A stretch of 64,000 nucleotides of DNA from CBDFLA01 sp965248915. GTDB lineage: Bacteria > Pseudomonadota > Alphaproteobacteria > M2410. The DNA lies in contig OZ252216.1 of assembly GCA_965248915.1 (NCBI GenBank), positions 1,922,001-1,986,000 of the forward strand. Direction: 5' to 3'. Position numbers and translations under genes: made by a program. Below, piece by piece: positions 8,726 through 19,200 of this stretch (positions are counted from its first letter, which is position 1; each line of letters opens with the position of its first letter). The notes beneath the pieces are model-generated. The model ran no database searches, had not been told where the DNA came from, and saw nothing but the letters and a program-made list of their open reading frames with translations.

Positions 8726-10015
8726 ATGGGGGCGATGATGCAGCCAGTCAAAGAAATCAATCGAATAGAAATGCTAGATGTGTTGAGAGGATTTGCTCTT
8801 CTTGGCATTCTTCTTCTGAACATCATTGGATTTGGGATGCACTCCTCTGCGTACCTAAACCCTGGTTTCGATTTGATAAATGGAGCCAGTCTTGATGTCT
8901 TCACGTGGGCCGTTAATGAACTGTTTGCCGAAGGTGCCATGCGCGCACTCTTTTCCATGTTGTTTGGAGCAGGCGTAGTCCTATTCACGACCGGCAGCAG
9001 AGGAAAGACTGGAAGTGTTCATTACCGGCGAACACTCCTCTTACTCCTCTTCGGTATTTTCGATGCTTATGTTCTACTTTGGAATGGGGACATCCTGATC
9101 ACCTACGCCCTCGCTGGTGCCGTCCTCTACTGGTTAAGAAATGTTCGTGCTGGTTGGATGTTTGTATGGGCAGGTCTCTTGATCCTTCTCATGTCCGCAC
9201 AGAATGGATTGATGAACTTTGGCCTCTCGCAAACGTACAAGGCATCAGTCATCGCCGAGGCTTCGGAAGATCCACACACTCTTCCCTATCAAGTCAGATC
9301 TTCAGCCGAACAATGGGACAGTTTTGCTTCCGACTTCAATCCATCTGCAGAGAAAATAGCTGAGGAATACGCCGCTCGAAAAGAGAGCTATACAACAGCA
9401 TTCCATTGGAATGTCGGCAAGATGAAGGAATTGCTGCTCTTCGCCACGCCCGTGTTTCTCTTTTGGGACGCGCTTGCGATGATGCTCCTTGGCATGGCCC
9501 TCTACAAATCCGGCATCTTACACGGTCAACGCAAACCGAAATTTTATGCCTCGCTACTGGTTGGAGGATTTGCAGTCGGACTTCTCGTGAATGGGTATGA
9601 AGTCAATCGTGCCATGGCCACAGATTTTCATCTGCCCACAGCCTTCCCTACCATGCGGCCGACCTACCATATTGGTCGTCTTGGGATGGCCATTGGCTAT
9701 ATCGGACTGATTGCTCTGCTGCTGAGAACGGAAATTTGGACGCGACTGCGAAAGGCTCTAGCCGCAACAGGTCGTATGGCTCTGACCAATTACCTCATGC
9801 ATTCCGCCCTTTGTCTTCTCCTCTTTACTGGGGCGGGCCTTGCCTTGGTCGGTAACTTCAGCCGAACCCAGCTCTATCCAATCGTGTTTGTCTTTTGGGT
9901 CATCCAACTGGCTCTCAGCCCTTGGTGGCTGAATAGATTCTATTATGGGCCATGTGAATGGCTTTGGCGCGCTCTTACCTATGGATCCATGCCCCCCATG
10001 CGGCGGCGTCAGTAG
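8726..10015 (+). CDS. DUF418 domain-containing membrane protein (YeiB-like)
   Basis: This 429-residue polytopic inner-membrane protein has about nine or ten hydrophobic helices. The N-terminus (RIEMLDVLRGFALLGILLLN) is the hallmark of the DUF418/YeiB family, related to the acyltransferase-3-like Heparan-alpha-glucosaminide fold. The C-terminal half carries GRMALTNYLMHSALCLLLF and FVFWVIQLALSPWWLNRFYYGPCEWLWRAL, the conserved DUF418 block. Function is not established; roles in envelope modification or transport have been suggested for relatives. ATGs at 8726, 8735 and 8738 are all possible. A GGGGG at 8728-8732 slightly favours the last. The gene stands alone on the plus strand. Confidence 0.88.
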   Translation: MGAMMQPVKEINRIEMLDVLRGFALLGILLLNIIGFGMHSSAYLNPGFDLINGASLDVFTWAVNELFAEGAMRALFSMLFGAGVVLFTTGSRGKTGSVHYRRTLLLLLFGIFDAYVLLWNGDILITYALAGAVLYWLRNVRAGWMFVWAGLLILLMSAQNGLMNFGLSQTYKASVIAEASEDPHTLPYQVRSSAEQWDSFASDFNPSAEKIAEEYAARKESYTTAFHWNVGKMKELLLFATPVFLFWDALAMMLLGMALYKSGILHGQRKPKFYASLLVGGFAVGLLVNGYEVNRAMATDFHLPTAFPTMRPTYHIGRLGMAIGYIGLIALLLRTEIWTRLRKALAATGRMALTNYLMHSALCLLLFTGAGLALVGNFSRTQLYPIVFVFWVIQLALSPWWLNRFYYGPCEWLWRALTYGSMPPMRRRQ

Positions 10016-10047
10016 TGAGAACACGATGCACGTCTCAGAAGATCATT

Positions 10048-10259
10048 GATTGTTGGGTGTCTTCCGTTCGGCCTCAAATCCACATGCCGAATCCCAAGAC
10101 TGCGTGGTGGCGTGTGCAGTCTCCGGCGAACTCCTCTCTGTTTGATTTCCCTGATATACAGGGAAAGAACAGGGAAGTTTAATTGAGTCAAAATGGAAAC
10201 CAGTTTGGGGATCAGGGAACCAAATTGGCGGAACAAGGAAATACTTCGAGTGATCAAGG
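10048..10259. repeat. Dispersed CAGGGAA-type repeat, copy A
   Basis: This region is clearly similar over about 130 bases to 30360-30488, sharing ACTGCGTGGTGGCGTGTGCA, and it has a 7-bp perfect inverted repeat TTCCCTG-ATATA-CAGGGAA at 10147-10165 followed by AGAACAGGGAA. A second block (10209-10259) resembles 30575-30645. No gene is supported here. It marks the gap between the convergent DUF418 and narK2 genes. Confidence 0.8.
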
Positions 10260-10321
10260 ATCTTGAACGGAATCTATTTCCAGGAATTGTCTGTCCTTCA
10301 CCTGTTTCGTACGACAGCTTC

Positions 10322-11932
10322 TCATGGATTCTTGACATACGCATTCGGTCGCAAATAGAACCAAAAATTGATGAATAGACAAATCGCATAGAAAACCGCA
10401 AAGCCGTAAAGAGCGTACTCCGGGGTTGTTGCCCTGATCTGCTCGCCAAACACTTGCGGAATGATGAATGCCCCATAGGCGGCCACTGCGGACGTCCAGC
10501 CGAGGACCGGTCCGGCTTGCTCCTTGTCGAATACCATGGCTATCGTCCGAAAGGTCGAACCATTGCCGATGCCAGAGCCCAAAAACAGTGCCAAAAAGAG
10601 CAAGAAGAACGGAACGAAAAATTCTTCCGGTGTTGGCGACTGGTAGGCCTGCTTCATATAGTAAGCCACACCCAGGGCACTCGCTACCATAACAACTGAA
10701 ATGATTTGGGTGACCTTAGCGCCCCCCAACTTATCCGAAACCATCCCGCCGACCGGCCGAATGAGCGCTCCAATGAAGGGACCAATCCAGGCGAACATGA
10801 GCGCACTCGGTCCATTTGGATTGACCGTATCGTGGGTCATCACACCATCGGCACCGATCACATGGCTAAAACCGAATATGACTTTGATAGCCAAAGGAAA
10901 CGCCGCCGAAAAGCCAATGAACGAGCCGAATGTCATGGTGTAAATAACCGTCATGGCCCATGTATGCTTGTTGTCGAAGATTTTGTACTGGTGTTTGAGA
11001 TTAGTGCGAATGTCGCCTGGAATTTGCCGCAGCAACAACACAGTCGACGCGATTACAATCGGCAGAACAATCCACTTACTAAGCTCAATGCCTAAACCGC
11101 CCGCGCTTCCCGGCAACATCAACCACATCCCAGCAGCAGCGGTAAAAAGCCCGATGCTGAGCATGCCAAGGACTTTCAAAAAGGCTGATAAAGGATTCTT
11201 CACGCCCGGCGAGACATGTTCATCCAATATGTTGTTCATCCCAAACCAAGCTGCAATCGAGATTGGCACCAGAATAATAACCCACAGAAATCCGGCATTG
11301 TGTATCCAAGCTTCAGATCCCGCCGGGATCTTGCCAATAAGGGTGCCGCTAGAGGTTTCCAGTATCATCGGGGCACCGCCAAAAACGCCAAAAGTCATCA
11401 CCAGAGGAATGAGGATCTGCATTGACGTCACACCAAAGTTTCCAAGCCCGGCGTTGAGACCGAGTGAAAGTCCTTGCACGCGTTTGGGAAAGAAAAAGGA
11501 GATGTTGGACATGGATGACGCGAAATTCCCGCCGCCAAACCCAGACAGTAGTGCCAATAGTTGATAGACCCACAACGGCGTCTCTGGGTTGAGCAGAGCA
11601 ATCCCCATACCGCCAGAAGGTATTATGAGCAACGATGTCGTCAGAAAGACTGTGTTTCGTCCGCCGGCGATGCGAATAAAAAAGGTACTGGGAATGCGCA
11701 GTGTTGCGCCCGACAGTCCGGCGATAGCGGTTAGCGTAAACAGTTCCGACTGAGAAAACGGATAACCCAGATTGAGCATCTGAACCGTGACGATCCCCCA
11801 ATATATCCAGACCGCAAAACTGGCCCACAGGCAGGGAATCGAAATCCACAAGTTTCGATCGGCGATTTTCTTGCCGCCGCTCTCCCACAATGCATCATCC
11901 TCTGGGTCCCAATTTCTAAGGTCTTCTGCCAT
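10322..11932 (-). CDS. narK: MFS nitrate/nitrite antiporter, NarK2 type
   Basis: This 536-residue inner-membrane protein of the nitrate/nitrite porter family exchanges external nitrate for internal nitrite. The N-terminus (DLRNWDPEDDALWESGGKKIADRNL) is typical of the long NarK2-like branch, and twelve or more hydrophobic segments follow. Conserved signature regions include ATLRIPSTFF with the substrate-binding Arg, the Gly-rich LLSGFGGGNFASSMSNISFFFP and the second-half LFLGSGIGNGSTFRTIAMVF. The start at 11932 is set by GAGGAG six bases upstream. It lies 10 bases after narK1 and is the last gene of the nar cluster. The order K1 then K2 matches the domain order of the fused NarK of Paracoccus. 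Confidence 0.92.
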   Translation of the reverse strand: MAEDLRNWDPEDDALWESGGKKIADRNLWISIPCLWASFAVWIYWGIVTVQMLNLGYPFSQSELFTLTAIAGLSGATLRIPSTFFIRIAGGRNTVFLTTSLLIIPSGGMGIALLNPETPLWVYQLLALLSGFGGGNFASSMSNISFFFPKRVQGLSLGLNAGLGNFGVTSMQILIPLVMTFGVFGGAPMILETSSGTLIGKIPAGSEAWIHNAGFLWVIILVPISIAAWFGMNNILDEHVSPGVKNPLSAFLKVLGMLSIGLFTAAAGMWLMLPGSAGGLGIELSKWIVLPIVIASTVLLLRQIPGDIRTNLKHQYKIFDNKHTWAMTVIYTMTFGSFIGFSAAFPLAIKVIFGFSHVIGADGVMTHDTVNPNGPSALMFAWIGPFIGALIRPVGGMVSDKLGGAKVTQIISVVMVASALGVAYYMKQAYQSPTPEEFFVPFFLLFLALFLGSGIGNGSTFRTIAMVFDKEQAGPVLGWTSAVAAYGAFIIPQVFGEQIRATTPEYALYGFAVFYAICLFINFWFYLRPNAYVKNP

Positions 11933-11942
11933 GTTACTCTCC

Positions 11943-13292
11943 TCAGGTCTCAAGTGGCCCCTTGGGCGTCAGTTTATCTTGCAATTCATGCATCTCCGGC
12001 AATTCCGGCAGCCCTTGGAGTCCAGGCACCCTTGCTCTTTCCATCCGTCGGATGGCGAAGTGCATCCAGATGAGGGCTCCAGCGACAAGTGAAAAGAGGA
12101 GCATGAAGCAGCTCGTCCAAACGCCGGTGAGGTCATTCATGATTCCAAACGCAATAGGCAGAACGAAACCGCCCAATCCACCAATCAGACCGACCAATCC
12201 ACCCACCGAGCCGATGTTTTCTGAGTAGTAGACCGGTATATGTTTGTAGACGGCCGCCTTGCCCAGCGACATGAAGAAGCCGAGTATGATGGTCAAGATA
12301 ACGAACAAACCGAGTGGAATCGTAATATTGAATTCAATGGGCCCATTAATGCCGTGAACAACATAGTCAGTCGAAGGGTAGGAAAGTAAAAAGCATATCA
12401 GCGTACAGCTGATAAAGGTCCAGTACATCACACGACGCGCGCCCCAGATGTCGGACAACCATCCACCCAGTGCACGAAACACACTTCCGGGCAAGGCATA
12501 GGCCGCCGCCAACATACCTGCTGTCTTAATGTCGAGACCAAAGGCACCGACGTAGTAGCGCGGCAACCACAAAGCCAAAGCGACAAAGGCACCAAACACG
12601 AAAAAGTAATAAAGTGAGAACCGCCAAACTTGCAGGCGTTTGAGCGGCGTCAACTCCTGTAGGGTCGAAGGGGCTTTCTCGTTTTGTTCTTTCCGGTGCA
12701 CGGTTACCGGATCGGATTTTGTCAGCAAAAAGAAAAGACCCGCCATGACCAACAAGACCACCGCATAGATTCTTGCCGTCGCCTCCCAGCCATAAGCGAC
12801 CAAGAGAAACGGCGCCCCGAAATTGGTTACAGCCGCCCCGACATTTCCCATACCAAAAACGCCAAGCGCAGTACCTTGGCGGTCGCTTTCGTACCACCGT
12901 GACACATAGGCGATACCGACCGCAAAGGAGCCGCCCGCCAAACCGACCCCAAGAGCCGCCAGCAAATACATAAAGTAGGTGTCGACAGTTGACAGCAGCC
13001 ATACTGATATCGAGGTCGTCGCCATCAATACCGTGAGGACCAGTCGCCCTCCATATTGATCCGACCAAATACCGAGAAAGAGCCGACTCAACGACCCGGT
13101 CAAGATAGGCGTCGCAACCAGGATTCCAAACTGCGTATCGTTCAGTCCGAGGTTCTGCTTAATCTGAAGGCCAATGATCGAAAAAATTGTCCAAACAGCA
13201 AAACAGACCGTAAAGGATAGCGTACTCACCCCGAGAGCACGGCGTTGGTCCAGTCTGGTGACCGTACCCAGATAATCCGTCATTGCGATCAT
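11943..13292 (-). CDS. narK: MFS nitrate/proton symporter, NarK1 type
   Basis: This 449-residue, 12-helix inner-membrane protein belongs to the nitrate porter family and is most like NarK1/NasA types, which import nitrate with protons and so start nitrate respiration before nitrite is available for exchange. Signatures are LVATPILTGSLSRLFLGIWSD with the conserved Arg, ALGVGLAGGSFAVGIAYVSRWY, and FFMSLGKAAVYKHIPVYY in the second half. An in-frame Met at codon 4 (13283) is an alternative start. It begins immediately after the narI stop (four bases) and ends 10 bases before narK2. The C-terminal cytoplasmic tail is Leu- and Pro-rich. Confidence 0.92.
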   Translation of the reverse strand: MIAMTDYLGTVTRLDQRRALGVSTLSFTVCFAVWTIFSIIGLQIKQNLGLNDTQFGILVATPILTGSLSRLFLGIWSDQYGGRLVLTVLMATTSISVWLLSTVDTYFMYLLAALGVGLAGGSFAVGIAYVSRWYESDRQGTALGVFGMGNVGAAVTNFGAPFLLVAYGWEATARIYAVVLLVMAGLFFLLTKSDPVTVHRKEQNEKAPSTLQELTPLKRLQVWRFSLYYFFVFGAFVALALWLPRYYVGAFGLDIKTAGMLAAAYALPGSVFRALGGWLSDIWGARRVMYWTFISCTLICFLLSYPSTDYVVHGINGPIEFNITIPLGLFVILTIILGFFMSLGKAAVYKHIPVYYSENIGSVGGLVGLIGGLGGFVLPIAFGIMNDLTGVWTSCFMLLFSLVAGALIWMHFAIRRMERARVPGLQGLPELPEMHELQDKLTPKGPLET

Positions 13293-13295
13293 ATC

Positions 13296-14063
13296 TCAAC
13301 TTTGCCCATATACGATGTAGGTTGATAGAATCACAATACCAACGACAAGAAATGTGGCCAAATAGGTCAAATATGATTTGTCGCTACGCAATGCAAACTC
13401 CCAAAGGCCCCTAGTGCGAAAGCGATTTGTGCGCATGACCTGATAGGGACGCACAAAGTAGTTCACAGGATAGGCCCAAAAATGCGCCAGTTTGGTGAAT
13501 GGGAAATAGGCAAAAAAGGTCAACGCTAAGAAGATGTGTAGTTGCGTAAGCAGTGTTGCGCCTTCCATAATTTCGGGGTCAGGTTTGAAGGTCCAGATGC
13601 TGGCAAACCACGGCCCAGCCGCATAGACCATTCCAAATACCTGATCGAACAAGACCTGGTAAAGAGCGATACACAAAATGGCGATGAGCAGAACATGTAC
13701 CAAATAGTCATCCAACTGACTACTCATGGCTCGAACCTCAGGAATGAAAATCCGCCGACACAAGGCGATCACCGAACCTGCCAATGTCATCAGCCCTCCG
13801 ACCAAGGCGAACCAGTAGAAGATCCCGCTCACCCATGAGTCGAACCCAGCTACGCTGCCGATATAGCCGGCCATATGTCCAATGAGAACTGCAAGAATAC
13901 CCCAATGAAACAAGAGCATTGCCCAACCCTGAAGACGGCGACCAAACAATCCGCTCGCTCGCGTCGTAATTGAGTAAGGTCTGAACGCCATCCGAATGAA
14001 TGGTACTGTGAAGAAAAGTGTGAAAGCGACATAAGGGTAAACACCCCAAAGCAGTTTGGTCAT
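13296..14063 (-). CDS. narI: Respiratory nitrate reductase, gamma subunit (cytochrome b)
   Basis: This 255-residue di-heme cytochrome b with five membrane segments takes electrons from quinol on the periplasmic side and passes them to NarH. Heme ligands are visible as a His pair ten residues apart in FHWGILAVLIGHMAGY. A second pair is 18 residues apart in LHIFLALTFFAYFPFTKLAHFW. Both spacings match those of E. coli NarI. The start overlaps the narJ stop by four bases (ATGA-type coupling). The stop abuts narK1. The C-terminal helix (FLVVGIVILSTYIVYG) is hydrophobic and intact. Confidence 0.96.
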   Translation of the reverse strand: MTKLLWGVYPYVAFTLFFTVPFIRMAFRPYSITTRASGLFGRRLQGWAMLLFHWGILAVLIGHMAGYIGSVAGFDSWVSGIFYWFALVGGLMTLAGSVIALCRRIFIPEVRAMSSQLDDYLVHVLLIAILCIALYQVLFDQVFGMVYAAGPWFASIWTFKPDPEIMEGATLLTQLHIFLALTFFAYFPFTKLAHFWAYPVNYFVRPYQVMRTNRFRTRGLWEFALRSDKSYLTYLATFLVVGIVILSTYIVYGQS

Positions 14064-14737
14064 AGCTCTGCTCCATTTTCAAAAGCGTCAAACACCGTCG
14101 TCGATTGCGTAGACGTGCGGATTTGTTCTCCTGGCCGAAGATCTTCGACCGGTTGTTGCCAAAGGGGGCCATCGCTCATTTGTTCAAGGTCTTCGTCCAG
14201 TGCCAGCCGCAATGCATCTACGAGCCGTTCATACGGACTTTCAGCTTTACGCATGGCCGTCAAAAGAGAATCAATGCCATCGATCAAGTGGGTTTCGACC
14301 AGGTATCGCCGCAAACCGATCTGATCCAATTCCATGCGTTCGAGACTAAGGCTTAAGAACTCGACAACTACCGGCGCAAAATCCGCCATTTCACGTCCGG
14401 TGAATTCAAACCCAAAATGGCGGTAGATGTTATTCAGTTCCAACATGTAGCCATTGCGTCCCGACATTCCTGCACCGCGGCACGAATTTGGTTCCTCGAA
14501 CAGATAGGATCCGAGATAAAGCGGCACCAACGGTTCGAGTTCGAGTGTTGCAATGTATTCCTCCACACTCGCTGAGGCAGGTACAACCAAGAAGTCTTCG
14601 ATCGCCGCCCTGATCTTAAGTGCCGACTCCAACTTGGCCAATTCCACCTCAATCAATTCGGTGTCGCGGTCCTCCGGATAGAGAAACAATTCCGAGATCA
14701 AGCGGTAGGCTGACGCTAACTGGTCCTTCTTCATCAC
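14060..14737 (-). CDS. narJ: Nitrate reductase molybdenum cofactor assembly chaperone
   Basis: This 225-residue cytoplasmic all-alpha chaperone of the TorD/NarJ family binds apo-NarG, helps Mo-bis-MGD insertion and delays membrane docking through NarI until assembly is complete. Visible family features are AYRLISELFLYPEDRD at the N-terminus, EPLVPLYLGSYLFEEP (the conserved Y-X-G-X-Y-L-F-E block), GMSGRNGYMLELNNIYRHFGFEF and HFGFEF/FAPVVVEFLSLSLERM. It is not part of the final enzyme. The stop overlaps the narI start, and the start lies 14 bases after the narH stop. The length is slightly under that of the E. coli protein (236). Confidence 0.95.
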   Translation of the reverse strand: MMKKDQLASAYRLISELFLYPEDRDTELIEVELAKLESALKIRAAIEDFLVVPASASVEEYIATLELEPLVPLYLGSYLFEEPNSCRGAGMSGRNGYMLELNNIYRHFGFEFTGREMADFAPVVVEFLSLSLERMELDQIGLRRYLVETHLIDGIDSLLTAMRKAESPYERLVDALRLALDEDLEQMSDGPLWQQPVEDLRPGEQIRTSTQSTTVFDAFENGAEL

Positions 14738-14751
14738 AAATATCCTCCCGC

Positions 14752-16296
14752 TTAACTTCCAACGCCAGGCTTTTGCCCATGGAAAAACTGACGGCGACGT
14801 GGCGACTTGCCTGGAGCCAACTCGTCGAACCCAGTAAACCCACGTTCGATGAATGGCGCCTGTTCGGTTTTCTCAGGTTGCGTCGTGGCAATCACAAACC
14901 GCTCGTGGAAATGTGCCAGTGCCAGAAGTCGGTGCATGTCACGCGCATCCTCGACACTCAGTCCTACTTTGTGAAGAAGGCTCTCGTCCTGTATCCCTTC
15001 GACCCGCTCCGAACGACGGAAGGCACGAACCGCCAACTGCCGTGTCAGAGCCTTGCCTACCTCCGCCTCATTTCCTGCGGCCAGCATGCGGGCGAGATAC
15101 TTCATTGGAATGCGGAATTCATCGAGATTGGGGATAACGCTTTCCTTGCCAACCATATCGTAGCCATCGCGTTGTTCGACCGCATTAGCAACCGGGCTTT
15201 CCGGTGGGATGTAGAATAGATTCGGCAATGTTCGGAACTCTGGATGAAGCGGCAGGGCGATTTCCCAATCTTTGACCATCCGGTAAACCGGCGAGCGTTG
15301 GCAGGCATCGATCCAAGATCTACTGACGCCTTGGCGCTTGGCTTCCTCAATGACCGCCGGGTCATTTGGGTCAAGAATCAAGTCACGGTGGTTTTGAACC
15401 AGATCGGATTCCGCTGAGTTTGCCGTTTCTGCAACACGGTCCAAATCATAGAGCAATGGACCCATGTACCGAATGCGACCGGGGCAGGCATGGAAACAAG
15501 CTGGAGGTTGGCCGGTTTCGATCCGCGGATAGCACAACAGGCATTTTTCCGATTTTCCCGTCCGCCAATTGAAATAGACTTTCTTATAGGGACAACCCGA
15601 AAGACAATAGCGCCAGGCACGACAGCGATCTTGGTCAATCAAAACAACGCCGTCTTCTTCACGCTTGTAAGCAGCGCCGCTGGGACACGCGGCAACACAG
15701 GCCGGATTGGCGCAATGATTACAGATCCTCGGCAAGTACATCATGAAGGAGTCGCGAAACTCCAGATACACCTTGCGTGCCTCCGGCGTCATATCGGAGA
15801 AATTGTAGTCGTGTTTGCCAGTACCATCTTCATGTGTTCCGGCGGCATTGTCTTCCCAATTCACACCATAGGTAAGGTCGATATCCTCTTCGCCGGTAAT
15901 TTGAGATTTTGGTCGTGCAACTGGCTGCGAGAACTTTGTCGGTTCTTCAGAATGCAAATCCTCATAAGTAAAGGTGAAAGGTCCTTTGCCGTAGTAGTCT
16001 TCCATCTGCGGCATTACCGGATTGTAAAAGAGGTTCATCATCTCCCAGAACTTTGAGGAAACGCGCAGTTTCGGTTGGTCTTTCCCAACAGCTTGCTGCC
16101 ATCCGCCTTTGTACTTCTCTTGGTTTTCCCACTCTTTCGGATAACCAATGCCGGGCTTGGTTTCAACATTGTTCCAGAACATATATTCCGCGCCTTCGCG
16201 GTTGGTCCATACATTCTTGCAGGCGAGTGTGCAGGTATTGCACCCGAGACATTTGTCGAGATTGAACACCATTGCCATTTGCTGTTTGATTTGCAT
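14752..16296 (-). CDS. narH: Respiratory nitrate reductase, beta subunit (iron-sulfur)
   Basis: This 514-residue cytoplasmic-face electron-transfer subunit carries one [3Fe-4S] and three [4Fe-4S] clusters between NarI and NarG. Cys motifs appear in family order: CLGCNTCTLACKNVW near the N-terminus, CNHCANPACVAACPSG, then CRAWRYCLSGCPYKK, in which Trp replaces one Cys as usual for the [3Fe-4S] site. CLLCYPRIETGQPPACFHACP follows. The length matches E. coli NarH (512). It begins two bases after the narG stop and runs on to narJ. All cluster ligands that can be checked by eye are intact, so the subunit should be functional. Confidence 0.97.
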   Translation of the reverse strand: MQIKQQMAMVFNLDKCLGCNTCTLACKNVWTNREGAEYMFWNNVETKPGIGYPKEWENQEKYKGGWQQAVGKDQPKLRVSSKFWEMMNLFYNPVMPQMEDYYGKGPFTFTYEDLHSEEPTKFSQPVARPKSQITGEEDIDLTYGVNWEDNAAGTHEDGTGKHDYNFSDMTPEARKVYLEFRDSFMMYLPRICNHCANPACVAACPSGAAYKREEDGVVLIDQDRCRAWRYCLSGCPYKKVYFNWRTGKSEKCLLCYPRIETGQPPACFHACPGRIRYMGPLLYDLDRVAETANSAESDLVQNHRDLILDPNDPAVIEEAKRQGVSRSWIDACQRSPVYRMVKDWEIALPLHPEFRTLPNLFYIPPESPVANAVEQRDGYDMVGKESVIPNLDEFRIPMKYLARMLAAGNEAEVGKALTRQLAVRAFRRSERVEGIQDESLLHKVGLSVEDARDMHRLLALAHFHERFVIATTQPEKTEQAPFIERGFTGFDELAPGKSPRRRQFFHGQKPGVGS

Positions 16297-16298
16297 CG

Positions 16299-19200
16299 TC
16301 AGTCTCCCATGGCCAAATCTTTTTCCTGATAGATCACCTTTCGGCCGTCCTTCTCCATCGGCTTCTTGCGGATGAAGACGGCGCAGTCGCGTTCAGATGG
16401 GCTTGTGCCCCAGTAATTCAGGAAGTAGGTCCAGTTTGCATACCCGCCAACCATGGTCGCCGGATTCATCATGATGCGGGTCGGTGCGTTATTGTTACCA
16501 CCTCGCAAATCACTAACGCCTTTTTCTCGTGCCAGAGATGAGAACGGCACATTCACATGCCGCTCACTCGAGTGGTACATGATCACTGTATCGCGCGGCA
16601 CAGTGTGACTGACGGCGGCGCGAGCCACAACGATACCGTTTTCGTTGTAGACCTCCATCCAGTCGTTGTCTTTGACGCCAATGTCTCTGGCATCCTCGTG
16701 GTTAATCCAAACTGTCTGTCCACCCCGGAACATATTCAGCATGTTCCATGAGTCGACAAACATGCTGTGAATCTGCCACTTTCCGTGCGGCGTCAGAAAA
16801 CGAAACACCTTTGAATTCGGTTCCATTTTTTCCAACGGTGCATCACCGATTTTCACCATATCAATCGGAGGCTTGTAAGTCGGCAGATGCTCACCCAATT
16901 CGCGGTAAATGCGGTGATCGAAATAAATCTCCTGCCGACCGGTAAGCGTATGCCACGGTTTCAAGGTCTCAATGTTCATCGTCCAAGGACAATAGGTACG
17001 ACCAGGGCTCTCAATCGCCGACCAATGCGCCGACGTCATACTCCGTCGTGGTTGAGATTTTAGGTCCGGATAGTGGTGGCGCACTTCCCGGTCACCCTCA
17101 ATAAGATGAGTGAGTTCAAGACCGGTCTGCTCTTCGAGAGACTCGAAAAGCTTGTGCGAAATTTCCCCGTCACTTTCTGGCGAGATGCGCAGGATCACCT
17201 CCGACACCTGCTGGGCTGTCTCAAGTGAGACCCGACCATCCTTCTCACCGACTAGATAACTTTCTTTGAGCTCCTCAACGGTTTCTGTCAGATCAATATT
17301 GATCCCCTTGGCGCCATATCCTTTCGGTTTGCAGACATTGGGGCCCAGCGTTTGATACATATCAGCAATCTTTGTGTAGTCACGCTTAACCACCCTCACG
17401 TTCGGGAATGTCTTACCGGGAATCGGTTCAACATCTCCGGACTGCCAGTCGACCATCTCTCCCATGGGCTGTGCCATTTCATCTGGCGTATCAGTAATGA
17501 GTGCGGTCATTACGAGATCTTCAACTGGTTCCGGCATGTATTCCTTTGCCAGTTTGCTGACCTGTTCGGAAATGGTTTTGAATATTTCCCAATCGTCGCG
17601 GCTTTCCCAGGCAGGATCATGCGCCGGTGTGAAGGGATGGAAGAACGAGTGCAGATCAGTACAAGTCAGATCGTATTTTTCGTACCAATGCGCCGTCGGT
17701 AACACGATGTCGGAGTAGTTCGCCGACGAGTCCATCCTAAGATTGGCGTTGTAAACCAAATCCAGTTTTCCAAGCGGTGCCCCATCGTGCCATTCAAATT
17801 CGTCGACCAGCTCCTTTGATCGATCCTCACCCAACACGTTGTTGTGCGTGCCAAGCAAATGTTTCAACGCATATTCATGGCCGCGCATTGAGGTGCCAAG
17901 CAAGTTACCGCGGTAGATCCACAAAACTTTGGGGTGGTTTTCTGGGGCATCGACATTGTTAAGCGCGAATTTGAGATCGCCATTCTTGAACTGCTTGGCA
18001 ACCCAATCGGCAACTTCCTGATCGGTCTTGCACCCGGCCGCTCTCGCCTCTTTGATGACCTCCAGTGGGTTTTTCTTATCGAATTGCGGGAAGAACGGCA
18101 GCCAGCCGTTGCGCACAGCCAAGCTGTTCATGGTCGCAGAGTGCTTCGCTTTCTCCGGGAATTTCTCCGCCCAAGGCGCCCATAATGGATCAAGCGTCAT
18201 CCCGTCATATCGCCACTGATCGGTGTGGAAATAAAAGTAGGATGTCGAATTCATATGGCGTGGCGGCGTGGTCCAATCAGCGGCACTACCCAGTGCACCG
18301 ATGGCAGCAAAGGGCCGAATCTTTTCGGTCCCGACATAGTGTGCGAAGCCGCCGCCATTGACACCCATGCAACCGGTCAAGATTCCCATGACGGCTTGCG
18401 CGCGATAGATCAACGTACCCCCATGATACCAATGCAAAATACCTGAACCGGTAATGAACAAGCACTTTCCTTTTGTCTTGTTCGCGGTGTCGCCCCATTC
18501 GCGGGCAACCCGAAGCACCAACTCGCGATCAACGCCGGTTTCTTGCTCTTGCCAAGCCGGCGTATAGGGCCGTGATGCATCGTCATAATCTGTCGGATAG
18601 TCGCCGCCAAGACCGCGATCAACGCCGTATTGTGCAAGTAGGAGGTCGTAAGCCGTCGTTACCCGAACCGTTTTTCCGTCAACGGTTGTGACCGTCCGGC
18701 TCGGAACACCGCGCGACATACCTTGTGAGGGTTTTCCTTTGCCTTCGGTCGTGCCGAGATCGGTGCTGAATGTATCCGTGAAGTCGGCAAACTTGACTTG
18801 AACCGCTTCATAGTCCCCATCGATGCAACTCAACAAGGGATCGAAGGCCTGTCCAGTGGTCGCGTCTTCATTCTTGTTATTCCACCGACCCTGGTGTTCT
18901 TTCTCCCAACGGAAACCAACCGAACCGCCGGGCAACCGAAGTTCGCCGGTCGCATCGAACATCGGCATTTTCCATTCGGCATTTTCTTCGTCAGCGAACG
19001 CGGAGACATCGCTGGCTCTCAAGAAACGACCAGACAGGTGATCCCCGTCATCTTGTTCATCAAGTACAACAAGGAACGGTAGGTTGGTATACTGTTTTGT
19101 GTAGTCGATGAAATACGGTGTTTGCTGTTCGACATGAAATTCCTTGAGCAACACATGTATGCACGCCATTAAGAAAGCGCCGTCCGTCCCCGCCTTTGCA

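Noticed and set aside
11349..11888. A 179-codon minus-strand frame with odd composition
   Set aside because: It is out of frame with, and inside, narK2, which has all expected transporter features.
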